Positions 32,874-41,296 are shown, counted from the stretch's first letter. The stretch: DNA of 45,369 bases from Thiomicrorhabdus heinhorstiae (GCF_013391765.2 NZ_JACBGI020000019.1:1-45369), one strand, 5' to 3'. Notes: generated by a model from the letters alone, not told the origin. Translations and numbers: made by a program.

Positions 32874-33701
32874 TTAAAACCAGGCGCTACTGATGACTTG
32901 ATAGAACATTCTTAAACCGGTCAACAGCAAAACCCAGCCGAAGACCTTGCGCAACTTGGCGGCAGGAAGCTTATGCCCCAACTTGACTCCGATCGGCGCA
33001 AACCAGACGGTCAGCACCACTATGACCAAAAAGGCCGCTAAATTCACAGCGCCATAGGTAGCAAAGGGCGCTCCGGCAGGAGTCTGCGCCACCAGCAACA
33101 TCATCAAAGCCCCGGGCAGTGCAATCAATAATCCGAAAGCGGCTGCGGTTCCTACCGCTCGGTGGGCGACAAATCCGAAATGGTTCAATACAGGAACCCC
33201 CAGAGTTCCGCCGCCGATACCGGCCATAACCGATAGTTTACCGACCGCAAACGCGGCCAGAGACTGCCACCATGCATTAGGCAATTGACCGTTACTGCCA
33301 GAGGTTTGCAACAACATTCGGATCGATACGGTTACCGCAAGAACGGCAAACAGCAGAATAAAAATCTGACTCTGCCAATTGGCGATCAATAAGCTTCCGC
33401 TCAAGACACCCAGCAAGATCAGCGGGCTCCAGCGTTTCAATAGGGCATAATCGACATTGCCTTTGGCAGTATGCGCCCTTAACGACGAAATCGACGTCGG
33501 CACGATCGTTGCCAGGGAAGTCCCGGTAGCCAGACTCATGGCCGCCGTTTCGCTCATACCGAAATGCTGAAAGACAAAAAACAGCACCGGCACTATGACG
33601 ATTCCACCGCCAACCCCGAGCAAACCGGCCAATAGACCGGCGACCACACCGGTCACCAACAAAATCGACAACAGAGGAAGATATTCCACAAGTATTTCCA
33701 T
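32874..33701 (-). CDS. TauE/SafE-family membrane carrier
   Basis: 275 residues from the ATG after GAGAGG; a GTG two codons upstream is less likely. About eight transmembrane segments, with the family repeat GLLAGLLGVGGGIVIVPVL near the N-terminus and its echo VMAGIGGGTLGVPVLNHFG in the middle. Known members export sulfite, sulfonates or other small organic anions. Inside an operon that ends in oxalate, an anion exporter for oxalate or a related acid is a reasonable guess. The substrate is not proven by sequence. Confidence 0.82.
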   Translation of the reverse strand: MEILVEYLPLLSILLVTGVVAGLLAGLLGVGGGIVIVPVLFFVFQHFGMSETAAMSLATGTSLATIVPTSISSLRAHTAKGNVDYALLKRWSPLILLGVLSGSLLIANWQSQIFILLFAVLAVTVSIRMLLQTSGSNGQLPNAWWQSLAAFAVGKLSVMAGIGGGTLGVPVLNHFGFVAHRAVGTAAAFGLLIALPGALMMLLVAQTPAGAPFATYGAVNLAAFLVIVVLTVWFAPIGVKLGHKLPAAKLRKVFGWVLLLTGLRMFYQVISSAWF

Positions 33702-33712
33702 ATCCACCTCTC

Positions 33713-35284
33713 TTAGAAATATTCGGCGAAAGCGCCGCCGTTACTGCGCGGATCGGTTGCCGCACTGCAGGCGCCGCTCGGAGAAAGCACGACCGCTCCG
33801 GCATGTCCCATACGTTCGCTGTGATCCGGCAGACACTGCATGCTGTGCCCCAAAGATTGCAGAACATCGCCGATACGCTCGAACAATGACTCTTCCAGCT
33901 TCAGATCGTGCTGCTGATCGCCCCAGGTCCGCCCGAGCAACCAGCGGGCATCGCTGATCGCCTCGGCAAGATCGACATTCTGATAAGCATAGCGGCTGAA
34001 CAGCGCGGCCTGAGTCTGCGGCTGCCCTTCACCACCCATGGTTCCATAAGCCATCCGGCGTCCGTCATGGAATTCGCAGAAGGCCGGATTCAAAGTATGA
34101 AACGGTTTCATACCCGGTTGTAAAACGTTGCGATGTCCTGGCTGCAAACTGAAAGACGTACCGCGGTTATTCCACAACAGACCGTATTTAGGAATCACCA
34201 CGCCGCTACCGAACTCCCAGTAGATACTTTGAATATAACTTACCATGGTGCCGTCACGATCGACGCAGCCCATCCAGACGGTATCACCCGGTTCCGCTGC
34301 CTGCGGCCACGGCAGAGCCTTGTCGGACTGAACTGCGGCCACACAAGCCTGCAATTGCTCATCGGACAGATAATCCTGCAAATCCCCTTTAATCCGGCTC
34401 GGATCGGCAATCACCCGGTCACGGATCAGGAATGCCTGCTTGATCGACTCGATCAGATGATGTACTTGTTGCGCCTCGTCCCAATCGGCCTGACGAAGGC
34501 GGTCGTAAATTGCCAGAATCAATATCGAAGCCAAACCTTGTGTCGGCGCTCCGACATTAAACACCTTACCGACGGAAATTTCGTGTTCCAGGACTTGCAT
34601 CGGCACCGCTTGATAAGCGTGCAAATCCGCTTGTTCCAGCGGGCTGCCGACCGTCTGAAGATGTGCCGCAATATGACGGCCGACGGAACCGCGATAAAAA
34701 TCGTCAAGCCCCTTTTCCGCCAATAGTTTCAGCAAGCCGCCCAAGGCGGGATTACAGAAAGTTTCGCCCTTTTGCAATGGGTGGCCGTGATCGCTGAACA
34801 AGGCGACAAAATCATCCAGTTTGGATAGATCGCCAAACGTCATTTTGCTTGCTTCTGCGAGGCTTTCCGTCACTTCAATGCCGTTTTCGGCGTAACCGAT
34901 TGCTTCTTCGAACAGAGAGTCTAGCGGCAGACTGCGAGCCCCACCGGCTTCCATCCAGTTACGCGCTTCCAACCAACCGCCGACTGCGCCACCAATTGTC
35001 ACCGCCGCTTTAGGGCCGCGAGACGGAATCCTCTCCTCTCCTTGATAAAAGCCCAAATCCGCTTTCGCTCCGGCAAACCCGCTGGCATCCAATGCAAACG
35101 GCTCTTCACCCGGCCGCTGAATCAACCAAAAACCGTCACCGGCCAAACTGGTCATATGCGGATAAAGTACCGAAACCGCCGCCGCCGCCGCGATCATTGC
35201 GTCCACCGCGTTGCCGCCCTGACGTAAAATATTCATCCCCGCCTGTGCCGCCTTGGCATGCGGGGCGCTAAAGGCTATGCCCAT
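33713..35284 (-). CDS. hpxW: HpxW-like oxamate amidohydrolase
   Basis: 523 residues of the gamma-glutamyltransferase-type Ntn-hydrolase family. The usual TTHxS is replaced by GDTVWMGCVDRDG. The Thr at about 335 would be the nucleophile exposed by self-cleavage and would leave a beta chain of 189 residues (about 20 kDa), the size reported for Klebsiella HpxW. HpxW hydrolyses oxamate to oxalate and ammonia. The ATG chosen lies 6 bases after the amidase stop with no clear ribosome site, so coupling is likely. A frame extension upstream is possible. No signal peptide, unlike periplasmic GGT. Confidence 0.8.
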   Translation of the reverse strand: MGIAFSAPHAKAAQAGMNILRQGGNAVDAMIAAAAAVSVLYPHMTSLAGDGFWLIQRPGEEPFALDASGFAGAKADLGFYQGEERIPSRGPKAAVTIGGAVGGWLEARNWMEAGGARSLPLDSLFEEAIGYAENGIEVTESLAEASKMTFGDLSKLDDFVALFSDHGHPLQKGETFCNPALGGLLKLLAEKGLDDFYRGSVGRHIAAHLQTVGSPLEQADLHAYQAVPMQVLEHEISVGKVFNVGAPTQGLASILILAIYDRLRQADWDEAQQVHHLIESIKQAFLIRDRVIADPSRIKGDLQDYLSDEQLQACVAAVQSDKALPWPQAAEPGDTVWMGCVDRDGTMVSYIQSIYWEFGSGVVIPKYGLLWNNRGTSFSLQPGHRNVLQPGMKPFHTLNPAFCEFHDGRRMAYGTMGGEGQPQTQAALFSRYAYQNVDLAEAISDARWLLGRTWGDQQHDLKLEESLFERIGDVLQSLGHSMQCLPDHSERMGHAGAVVLSPSGACSAATDPRSNGGAFAEYF

Positions 35285-35289
35285 ATTGT

Positions 35290-36462
35290 TTAAACCATCC
35301 GTTTCGCTAATTCGATTAGTTGTAAATCGGCAAATCTCCCACCGACCAGAGACAACCCCCAAGGCGCTCCCTGATCCTGCAACACCGGTAAATGCAGCTG
35401 CGGGCGACGGCTCAATCCGGCCAGAGCGGTGATTCCCATCAAACGATTACGATAAGCGCCCAAAGCTTCGGCATCTTCGTCCAAGCGCGGCGCCGCCCCA
35501 GGTGTCGTCGGCATGATCGCAACCCAGGTTTCGTCCTTGAACCACTCGCCAAGCTGCTGTAAAACTTGTTGCAACTGCCCCTCGGCAGCGGAGATTTCTG
35601 CTTGATCGATCGTTCGACACCACTCAAAGCGTTCGCCGATATCCGCGCTGAATTGCGGGTTCTCGACACTGTCCAGCCAGTCGCCATGTACTTGTGCCGC
35701 CTGCGCACCCTGCAGGGAACGATAAGTTGAGCTCAGCAAAGTTAAGAATGCCTCTTCCAGCTCGACTTCAACCACTTCTGTAAACAACTCTGTCCGTTGC
35801 GCGATCCAATCCCGGGCGGTTTCGTTCAATAAAACTTTACCGCCGACCGTCGGTTTGAAGATTAGCAGCTTGTCAATCGCCGGAGCCTGTTCGACCTCGG
35901 TATTCTTGAATAAAACCTGCGCGGTCGTCTGCAATGTTTGCAGGTCGCGGCATAACCAGCCGGCAGTATCGAAACGTGGCGCCAAGGGAACACAATGATC
36001 CATTTCAATGACCCCGTGAGTCGGACGTAATCCGAACAAGCCGTTATAGGAAGCCGGCACGCGCACCGAACCACCGGTATCGGTGCCTAAGCCGATATCC
36101 GCCTCTTGCCAGGCAACGGCTGCCGCAGAACCACTGGAAGAACCTCCGGGCAATCTTGTCGGATCGGCATGATTGAGCGGCGTACCGTAGTGCACATTGA
36201 CACCGTTTAAACTGTACGCCAACTCATCGGTAATGGTTTTACCGGCCAATTGCGCCCCGGCATCGATTAATTTCTGTACCACAGAAGCTGTTTGTGTTGC
36301 AGGTGCATGCGTCTGCAACCAGCAAGGATTTCCGGCCCCGGTCGGATAACCGGCAATATCGAACAGATCCTTAACCGCCAAACGCAAACCGCTTAAAGGC
36401 CCTGCGGCATTATTTTCACCGTCTATTTTGATTATCCAACCGTGTTCGGCACTGTTTGACAT
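35290..36462 (-). CDS. amidase-signature hydrolase, possible oxalurate amidohydrolase
   Basis: 390 residues with the amidase-signature triad: Lys in RLAVKDLFDIAG, cis-Ser in GGSSSGSAAAV and the nucleophilic Ser in GTDTGGSVRVPASY. It is shorter than the AtzE/HpxY type (roughly 460 residues). No HpxX-like small subunit gene is seen nearby. As first gene of amidase-hpxW-tauE-pucG-allC-rraA, it is the best candidate for oxalurate to oxamate. A regulator operator lies 37 bases upstream of the ATG. Other amides cannot be excluded. Confidence 0.7.
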   Translation of the reverse strand: MSNSAEHGWIIKIDGENNAAGPLSGLRLAVKDLFDIAGYPTGAGNPCWLQTHAPATQTASVVQKLIDAGAQLAGKTITDELAYSLNGVNVHYGTPLNHADPTRLPGGSSSGSAAAVAWQEADIGLGTDTGGSVRVPASYNGLFGLRPTHGVIEMDHCVPLAPRFDTAGWLCRDLQTLQTTAQVLFKNTEVEQAPAIDKLLIFKPTVGGKVLLNETARDWIAQRTELFTEVVEVELEEAFLTLLSSTYRSLQGAQAAQVHGDWLDSVENPQFSADIGERFEWCRTIDQAEISAAEGQLQQVLQQLGEWFKDETWVAIMPTTPGAAPRLDEDAEALGAYRNRLMGITALAGLSRRPQLHLPVLQDQGAPWGLSLVGGRFADLQLIELAKRMV

Positions 36463-36494
36463 GCTAAATTTTAACCCTGATTAAATCTTGTAAA

Positions 36495-36510
36495 CATAAT
36501 TGTATACAAT
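36495..36510 (-). promoter_or_regulatory. purine-regulator operator before the amidase operon
   Basis: CATAATTGTATACAAT, same 16 bases as before tsx and the deaminase gene. A degenerate copy, CTTGTAAACATA, lies 12 bases away at 36487-36498. The minus-strand TACAAT may be the -10 of the operon. Confidence 0.78.
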
Positions 36511-36731
36511 TTTTAATTAAAACAAAACCGTTTTAATCGGCTTGAAATATCCGCTTCGAAAATACCAAGTGAACACGGATAAATTATCACTGAATTTAGC
36601 TACAAAAGCTCTAAAGACCACCCTATACCAGAAGACGGAGCATGAAGAAGTTTTTGCCATGAACGCTTTTACCGCTAGCTAAAGAGTGCACCGATTTTTA
36701 CATTAACAATTGCGGGAGGTCGTGGCTGTTT
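36511..36731. other. noncoding gap
   Basis: About 220 bases between the amidase operator and the palindrome at 36732. It contains only a weak GG-N10-GC match on the minus strand (36551-36566). No ORF with a ribosome site is seen. Confidence 0.4.
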
Positions 36732-36757
36732 TCCTCATCTTGTATACAAGATGAGGA
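36732..36757. repeat. 26-base perfect palindrome with operator core
   Basis: The two 13-base arms are exact complements without a loop. The centre is CTTGTATACAAG, which shares the TTGTATACAA core of the purine operators. The outer arms (TCCTCATC and GATGAGGA) are extra. It lies 35 bases past the stop of the sigma-54 activator and about 270 bases upstream of the amidase start. No U-tract follows on either strand, so it does not look like an ordinary terminator. Confidence 0.7.
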
Positions 36758-36791
36758 GTTTGGATTACGCTCACTCAAGCGGAAAATCCGG

Positions 36792-38690
36792 CTAACTGCT
36801 CAAAGCCGCCGGAAACTCCGCGGTGATCGACTTCGGCTGAATCCCCAATTTACTCAAACGGGAACTCAGAGTCGTCGGCTTCATCCTCAGTAAAGCGGCG
36901 GCGCCATCCTTGCCGGAAATTTTCCCCTTGCACATTTTCAACGCATTAATCATATTTTGCTTTTCAAGCTTCTCCATTTCGTCGACGGTCTTAATACGCA
37001 TCCCGACCTGATTGGTCAGATCTTTCTCAGGCATTTCCTGCTGCAAAGGCAGATTCAGCTCCAGACGGTTTCCGTTGGAAAGAATCACCGCCCGCTCAAT
37101 CACATTAATCAATTCGCGGATGTTTCCCGGCCAGTTATAGGCGCTGAGCTTCTGAATATCTCCGATCGTCAAACTGATACCGAGTTTGGCAAATTTCTGG
37201 CAAGCGATATTGAGAAAATGGTTGGCTAAAATCGGAATGTCCTCTTTTCTCTCGCGCAGAGCCGTCGATTCGATCGGGAACACATTCAAGCGGAAATACA
37301 GATCTTCGCGAAAGCGTTTTTCGATCACTTCCTGTTTCAGGTTGCGGTTGGTAGCGGCAATGATTCGCACGTCGATGCTGCGGGTTTTCGACTCTCCAAC
37401 CCGTTCGAACTGATGCTCCTGTAAAACCCGCAACAGCTTGCTTTGCAATTCCAACGGAATCTCTCCCACCTCGTCGAGAAAGATCGACCCGCCGTCGGCT
37501 AATTCAAAACGTCCGGCACGGTCGACTAAAGCGCCGGTGAAGGCACCTTTAATATGCCCGAAGAACTCACTTTCGAACAATTCACGCGGAATGGAGGCAC
37601 AATTCACGCGAATCAGAGGACGACCCTTGCGGCCGCTGCTTTCGTGAATCGCCCGGGCAATCAATTCCTTACCTGTTCCCGATTCGCCGGTAATCAACAC
37701 ATTTGCGTCGGTCGGGGCCACCAGTTCAATCTGCTGAATGATTTTATTGATCGCCGCACTCTTGCCGACGATCTCCTTGTAGTTATGCTCGGCGCGGTAT
37801 TCTTCCTGTAAATAGGCGTTTTCCAATTCAAGACGCTGTTTTAGAGTCTGCACCTCTTTCAAAGCAAGATGCAACTTCTCTTCCGCCAGTTTTCTCTGGC
37901 TGACATCTCGAAAAATCACCACTGCGCCAACCAGACGACCGTTGTCCATAATCGGCGTGCTGGTGTATTCGACACTGAAAGGCAAGCCATCCTTGCTCCA
38001 GAACTGTTCGTCATCGACATGACGCACATCGCCGTCTTTAAAGGCGGCGTAGATATGGCAATTTTCGCAATGATAAGGGCTACCGTCGTCATGACTATGG
38101 TGAATCAGATCATGCATGTTCTTGCCGATCAATTCACTGGCGCTCCAACCGAGCATCTTCTCAGCAGCCGGATTAACAAAGGTGGCATTGCCGTCGATAT
38201 CGACACCGTAAATCCCTTCTCCGACCGCCTTAAGAATCAGCTGATTCTCTCTCTCGAATTCGCGAAAAACATTTTCGATTGTCTGCCAGTGCTGCAGACC
38301 GTCACGGTGCAGGCGGTTCGCTTCCGACAACTCCCGACGCTTTTGCAGGTTTTGCGGGTTATACAGAGTAAAAGAGATCAGTACCGGGTCACTCTTTTTT
38401 AGCAAAACCGCCGAGATTTCGACATCCTGGCTCTTGTCATCATCGAGGAGAATCTTCAGCTCGTTGCTCCAGGCGTGCCTCTTCTCTTCGATCTCATCGG
38501 TAAAGACCACCAGCTTTGCCAGACTGGGCTTAAAAACCTGACTGACCGGTTGAGCCAGAAGCGTTTCAACCGATGCGGAGAACATACGAGCCGCCGATGG
38601 ATTTATATGCACGATGCGATCTTCATAAGGCGAAATAATCAAAATCGCTTCAGTGCTTTTTTCAAACAGGGATTGGTATAACATATTCAT
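36792..38690 (-). CDS. PAS-PAS sigma-54 activator
   Basis: 632 residues. Two PAS domains (about 5-115 and 150-265; the second has the Cys/His-rich stretch HHSHDDGSPYHCENCHIY) are followed by a coiled coil. The AAA+ domain has Walker A GESGTGKE at 335-342, GAFTGA at 382-387 and SIFLDE at 402-407. The Fis-type helix-turn-helix is near 590-620. The PAS Cys/His residues could bind a metal or haem, but this is speculative. It is divergent from the second ABC system; three inverted repeats in between are its likely binding sites. The start lacks a clear ribosome site. Confidence 0.9.
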   Translation of the reverse strand: MNMLYQSLFEKSTEAILIISPYEDRIVHINPSAARMFSASVETLLAQPVSQVFKPSLAKLVVFTDEIEEKRHAWSNELKILLDDDKSQDVEISAVLLKKSDPVLISFTLYNPQNLQKRRELSEANRLHRDGLQHWQTIENVFREFERENQLILKAVGEGIYGVDIDGNATFVNPAAEKMLGWSASELIGKNMHDLIHHSHDDGSPYHCENCHIYAAFKDGDVRHVDDEQFWSKDGLPFSVEYTSTPIMDNGRLVGAVVIFRDVSQRKLAEEKLHLALKEVQTLKQRLELENAYLQEEYRAEHNYKEIVGKSAAINKIIQQIELVAPTDANVLITGESGTGKELIARAIHESSGRKGRPLIRVNCASIPRELFESEFFGHIKGAFTGALVDRAGRFELADGGSIFLDEVGEIPLELQSKLLRVLQEHQFERVGESKTRSIDVRIIAATNRNLKQEVIEKRFREDLYFRLNVFPIESTALRERKEDIPILANHFLNIACQKFAKLGISLTIGDIQKLSAYNWPGNIRELINVIERAVILSNGNRLELNLPLQQEMPEKDLTNQVGMRIKTVDEMEKLEKQNMINALKMCKGKISGKDGAAALLRMKPTTLSSRLSKLGIQPKSITAEFPAALSS

Positions 38691-38744
38691 AAATTCAAAC
38701 CGAGAAATTTCATTTACTATAAAGAAACAAACTGCACGCCAAAT

Positions 38745-38800
38745 TCACGAAAACTCGTTAACTTACTTACGAAAATTCGTAATTTAACGAAAATTCGTAA
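38745..38800. promoter_or_regulatory. three activator-binding inverted repeats
   Basis: Site 2 (38767-38782) is the perfect TTACGAA-AA-TTCGTAA. Site 3 (38785-38800) has one arm mismatch. Site 1 (38745-38760) is a weaker copy. Centres lie about 142, 120 and 102 bases upstream of the predicted sigma-54 start, the normal range for enhancer sites, and 62-102 bases upstream of the activator gene. Confidence 0.75.
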
Positions 38801-38868
38801 ACAAAAAACATCTTTTAAATCAGCACATTAGCCATACAAAACAATAACTTAATTTTAATTTAATAAAG

Positions 38869-38884
38869 TGGCACGCGCACTGCT
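38869..38884 (+). promoter_or_regulatory. sigma-54 promoter of the second ABC operon
   Basis: TGGCACGCGCACTGCT matches TGGCACG-N4-TTGCW at all but one consensus base with exact spacing. The predicted start is near 38895, about 77 bases before the binding-protein ATG. Confidence 0.85.
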
Positions 38885-38971
38885 CAAGAGTAATCTGATT
38901 CGCTTCCTTAACGCTGTTGTATTTGCACCAACAGGAAGCAAAAAACCGAAATTTGTGCGAGGTATCCCGAT

Positions 38972-40447
38972 ATGTCATTTAAGAGTTTGAACGATCCATT
39001 CGACGCTTCAAAAAGTCTGTTACACAAATCCGACTGTAATTGTCCGATTTGCCAAACGGAAAAAGCTTCACCTCATCTAAGCGATTCCCAGAAACAAGAA
39101 CGCATTGAAGAGGCCGCTTACAGCCAAAGCTACGAGCAACACGCCAGCAAACACCAGCCTGAATACGATGCCGTTTTGGATTCCAGTGAAGCCATTATTG
39201 ACCGTGCCGTAGAAAGCGCCGTTGTGCGTTCGGTCTTCGGTCATAACGACATAAGCCGTCGTTCTTTCCTTGGCATGATGGGTGCCGGTACAGCCGCCGC
39301 AGTATTGGGCAGCGTTTTCCCGATGGAAGAAGCCAAAGCCGCCATCAAAGAGACCATGGGTCTTGGGCCTCTTGAGAAGAAGAAGCTGAATATCGGTTTC
39401 GTTCCGATCACCTGTGCAACGCCGATCATCATGGCACACCCGATGGGCTTCTATGAGAAAAACGGCCTTGACGTCGACGTGATCAAAACCGCTGGTTGGG
39501 CGGTAGCTCGTGATAAGTCTCTTGCCAAAGAATACGATGCTTCGCACATGTTGACTCCAATGCCGCTGGCTATGACTATGGGGGCGGGATCAACCGCTTC
39601 GCCGTTCATTATGCCGACGGTAGAAAACATCAATGGCCAGGCGATTGTGTTGCATAACGATCACAAAGATAAGCGCGATCCGAAACAGTGGAAAGGCTTT
39701 AAGTTCGGGGTTCCATTCGAATATTCAATGCACAACTTCCTGTTGCGCTACTACGTTGCCGAACACGGTTTGGATCCGGATAAAGACATCCAGATCCGTG
39801 TCGTTCCACCACCGGAAATGGTGGCCAACCTGCGTGCCGGTAACCTGGATGGTTACTTGTCTCCGGATCCATTCAACCAACGCGCCGTTTGGGAAAAAGT
39901 CGGTTTCATCCACACCCTGACCAAAGATATCTGGGAAGGGCATCCTTGCTGTGCTTTCGCTTGCTCTAAAGAGTTCGCAGTAACCAATCCAAACACTTAC
40001 GGCGCACTGCTTCGTTCGATCATCGATGCAACCGAATACTCGGCCAAGCCGGAAAACCGTAAGGAAATCGCCGAAGCAATTTCACCGAAAAACTATTTGA
40101 ACCAGCCGGTACCGGTTGTTCAACAGGTTCTGACCGGGCGTTATGCCGATGGTTTGGGATCGGTATTGGATGTTCCTGATCGTATCGACTTCGACCCATT
40201 CCCATGGCACTCAATGGGTGTGTGGATTCTGACGCAGATGAAACGCTGGGGTTACATTAAAGGGGACGTCGACTACAAAAAGATTGCCGAAGAGGTTTAT
40301 CTTGCATCGGAAACCGGCGAAGTCATGAAGAAACTTGGCTATACGCCGCCGGATAAGACCTATGAGAACTACATGATCATGGGTAAAGAGTTCGATTACA
40401 CCAAGCCGGAAGAGTACATCGAAAGCTTCAAAATCCGCCGAACTTAA
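38972..40447 (+). CDS. NrtA-family binding protein with long Cys-containing leader
   Basis: 491 residues. Before the Tat signal (Arg96-Arg97, ISRRSFLGMMGAGTAAAVLG) lies an unusual 90-residue leader with Cys22, Cys24 and Cys27 (CNCPIC) and a charged helix. Likely cleavage after AKA at about 123 would remove the leader from the mature receptor. The mature part is NrtA/CmpA-like: YSMHN at 251-255, YLSPDPFN near 295-302 and HPCC at 324-327. HPCC and YSMHN are shared with the protein at 6923-8182. Nitrate is possible by family, but the Cys pair is a feature I do not know from nitrate receptors. Confidence 0.87.
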   Translation: MSFKSLNDPFDASKSLLHKSDCNCPICQTEKASPHLSDSQKQERIEEAAYSQSYEQHASKHQPEYDAVLDSSEAIIDRAVESAVVRSVFGHNDISRRSFLGMMGAGTAAAVLGSVFPMEEAKAAIKETMGLGPLEKKKLNIGFVPITCATPIIMAHPMGFYEKNGLDVDVIKTAGWAVARDKSLAKEYDASHMLTPMPLAMTMGAGSTASPFIMPTVENINGQAIVLHNDHKDKRDPKQWKGFKFGVPFEYSMHNFLLRYYVAEHGLDPDKDIQIRVVPPPEMVANLRAGNLDGYLSPDPFNQRAVWEKVGFIHTLTKDIWEGHPCCAFACSKEFAVTNPNTYGALLRSIIDATEYSAKPENRKEIAEAISPKNYLNQPVPVVQQVLTGRYADGLGSVLDVPDRIDFDPFPWHSMGVWILTQMKRWGYIKGDVDYKKIAEEVYLASETGEVMKKLGYTPPDKTYENYMIMGKEFDYTKPEEYIESFKIRRT

Positions 40448-40465
40448 GTCCTGACGGAGCCTATT

Positions 40466-41296
40466 ATGTTTAATTCCATTAAATTGAAATCGGCTCTGCT
40501 CTCAGTGGTCTTACTGGTTCTCCTGCTAGGTGTCTGGGAAGGTATTTACCAGGCACCCCAGGACAGCAAACCGCTGACGGAGTATGAGTTGTTAATGGGA
40601 GGCGCGACTCAGGAAGCGCGCGTTCCTCCCCCTTCGGAAATCATTAAACTCGGCTACGAAGAGCTGAGCGACCCTTTCTATGACGCAGGACCCAACGATA
40701 AAGGTATCGGTATCCAGCTCGGCTACTCGATCTATCGTGTGACCGTCGGATTCCTGCTCGCCGCCTTAATCGCCATTCCAGTCGGATTTCTGGTCGGAAT
40801 GTCGCCGTTAATGTACGGTGCCCTTAACCCATTCATTCAGGTAATGCGTCCGATTTCGCCGCTGGCGTGGATGCCCCTGGCCCTGTTTATCATCAAAGAT
40901 TCGGAGATCTCGGCGATCTTCGTTATTTTCATCTGTTCCATCTGGCCGATGCTGCTTAATACTGCCTTTGGCGTTGCCAATGTGCGTAAAGACTGGGTCA
41001 ATGTTGCCAGAACACACGAACTCAGCCATATTAAAACCGCCCTGTTGGTTATTCTTCCGGCTGCAGCACCGACCATTCTTACCGGGATGCGCATCTCCAT
41101 CGGGATCGCTTGGCTGGTTATCGTCGCTGCGGAAATGCTGGTTGGCGGAACCGGGATCGGTTACTACGTCTGGAATGAGTGGAACAACTTAAATCTTGCA
41201 AGCGTTATTTTCTCGATTTTCATGATCGGTGTTGTCGGTATGTTCCTCGATATGACACTGGCCTATGCAGCACGTTGGGTCGAATACCAAGAATAG
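40466..41296 (+). CDS. ABC transporter permease, NrtB type
   Basis: 276 residues with about six transmembrane segments. The permease contact loop VARTHELSHIKTALLVILPAAAPTILTGMRISIGIAW is clear. A periplasmic stretch of about 50 residues follows the first helix. GGAG precedes the ATG, 18 bases after the binding-protein stop. Second gene of the sigma-54-driven operon. Confidence 0.9.
   Translation: MFNSIKLKSALLSVVLLVLLLGVWEGIYQAPQDSKPLTEYELLMGGATQEARVPPPSEIIKLGYEELSDPFYDAGPNDKGIGIQLGYSIYRVTVGFLLAALIAIPVGFLVGMSPLMYGALNPFIQVMRPISPLAWMPLALFIIKDSEISAIFVIFICSIWPMLLNTAFGVANVRKDWVNVARTHELSHIKTALLVILPAAAPTILTGMRISIGIAWLVIVAAEMLVGGTGIGYYVWNEWNNLNLASVIFSIFMIGVVGMFLDMTLAYAARWVEYQE

Noticed and set aside
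33713-35284. Annotation as ordinary gamma-glutamyltransferase
   Set aside because: No signal peptide, the TTHxS nucleophile motif is replaced by DTVWMG, and the context is oxalurate metabolism.
36551-36566. GG-N10-GC match on the minus strand as sigma-54 promoter of the amidase operon
   Set aside because: Only the invariant dinucleotides fit; the TACAAT in the operator is an equally good -10.
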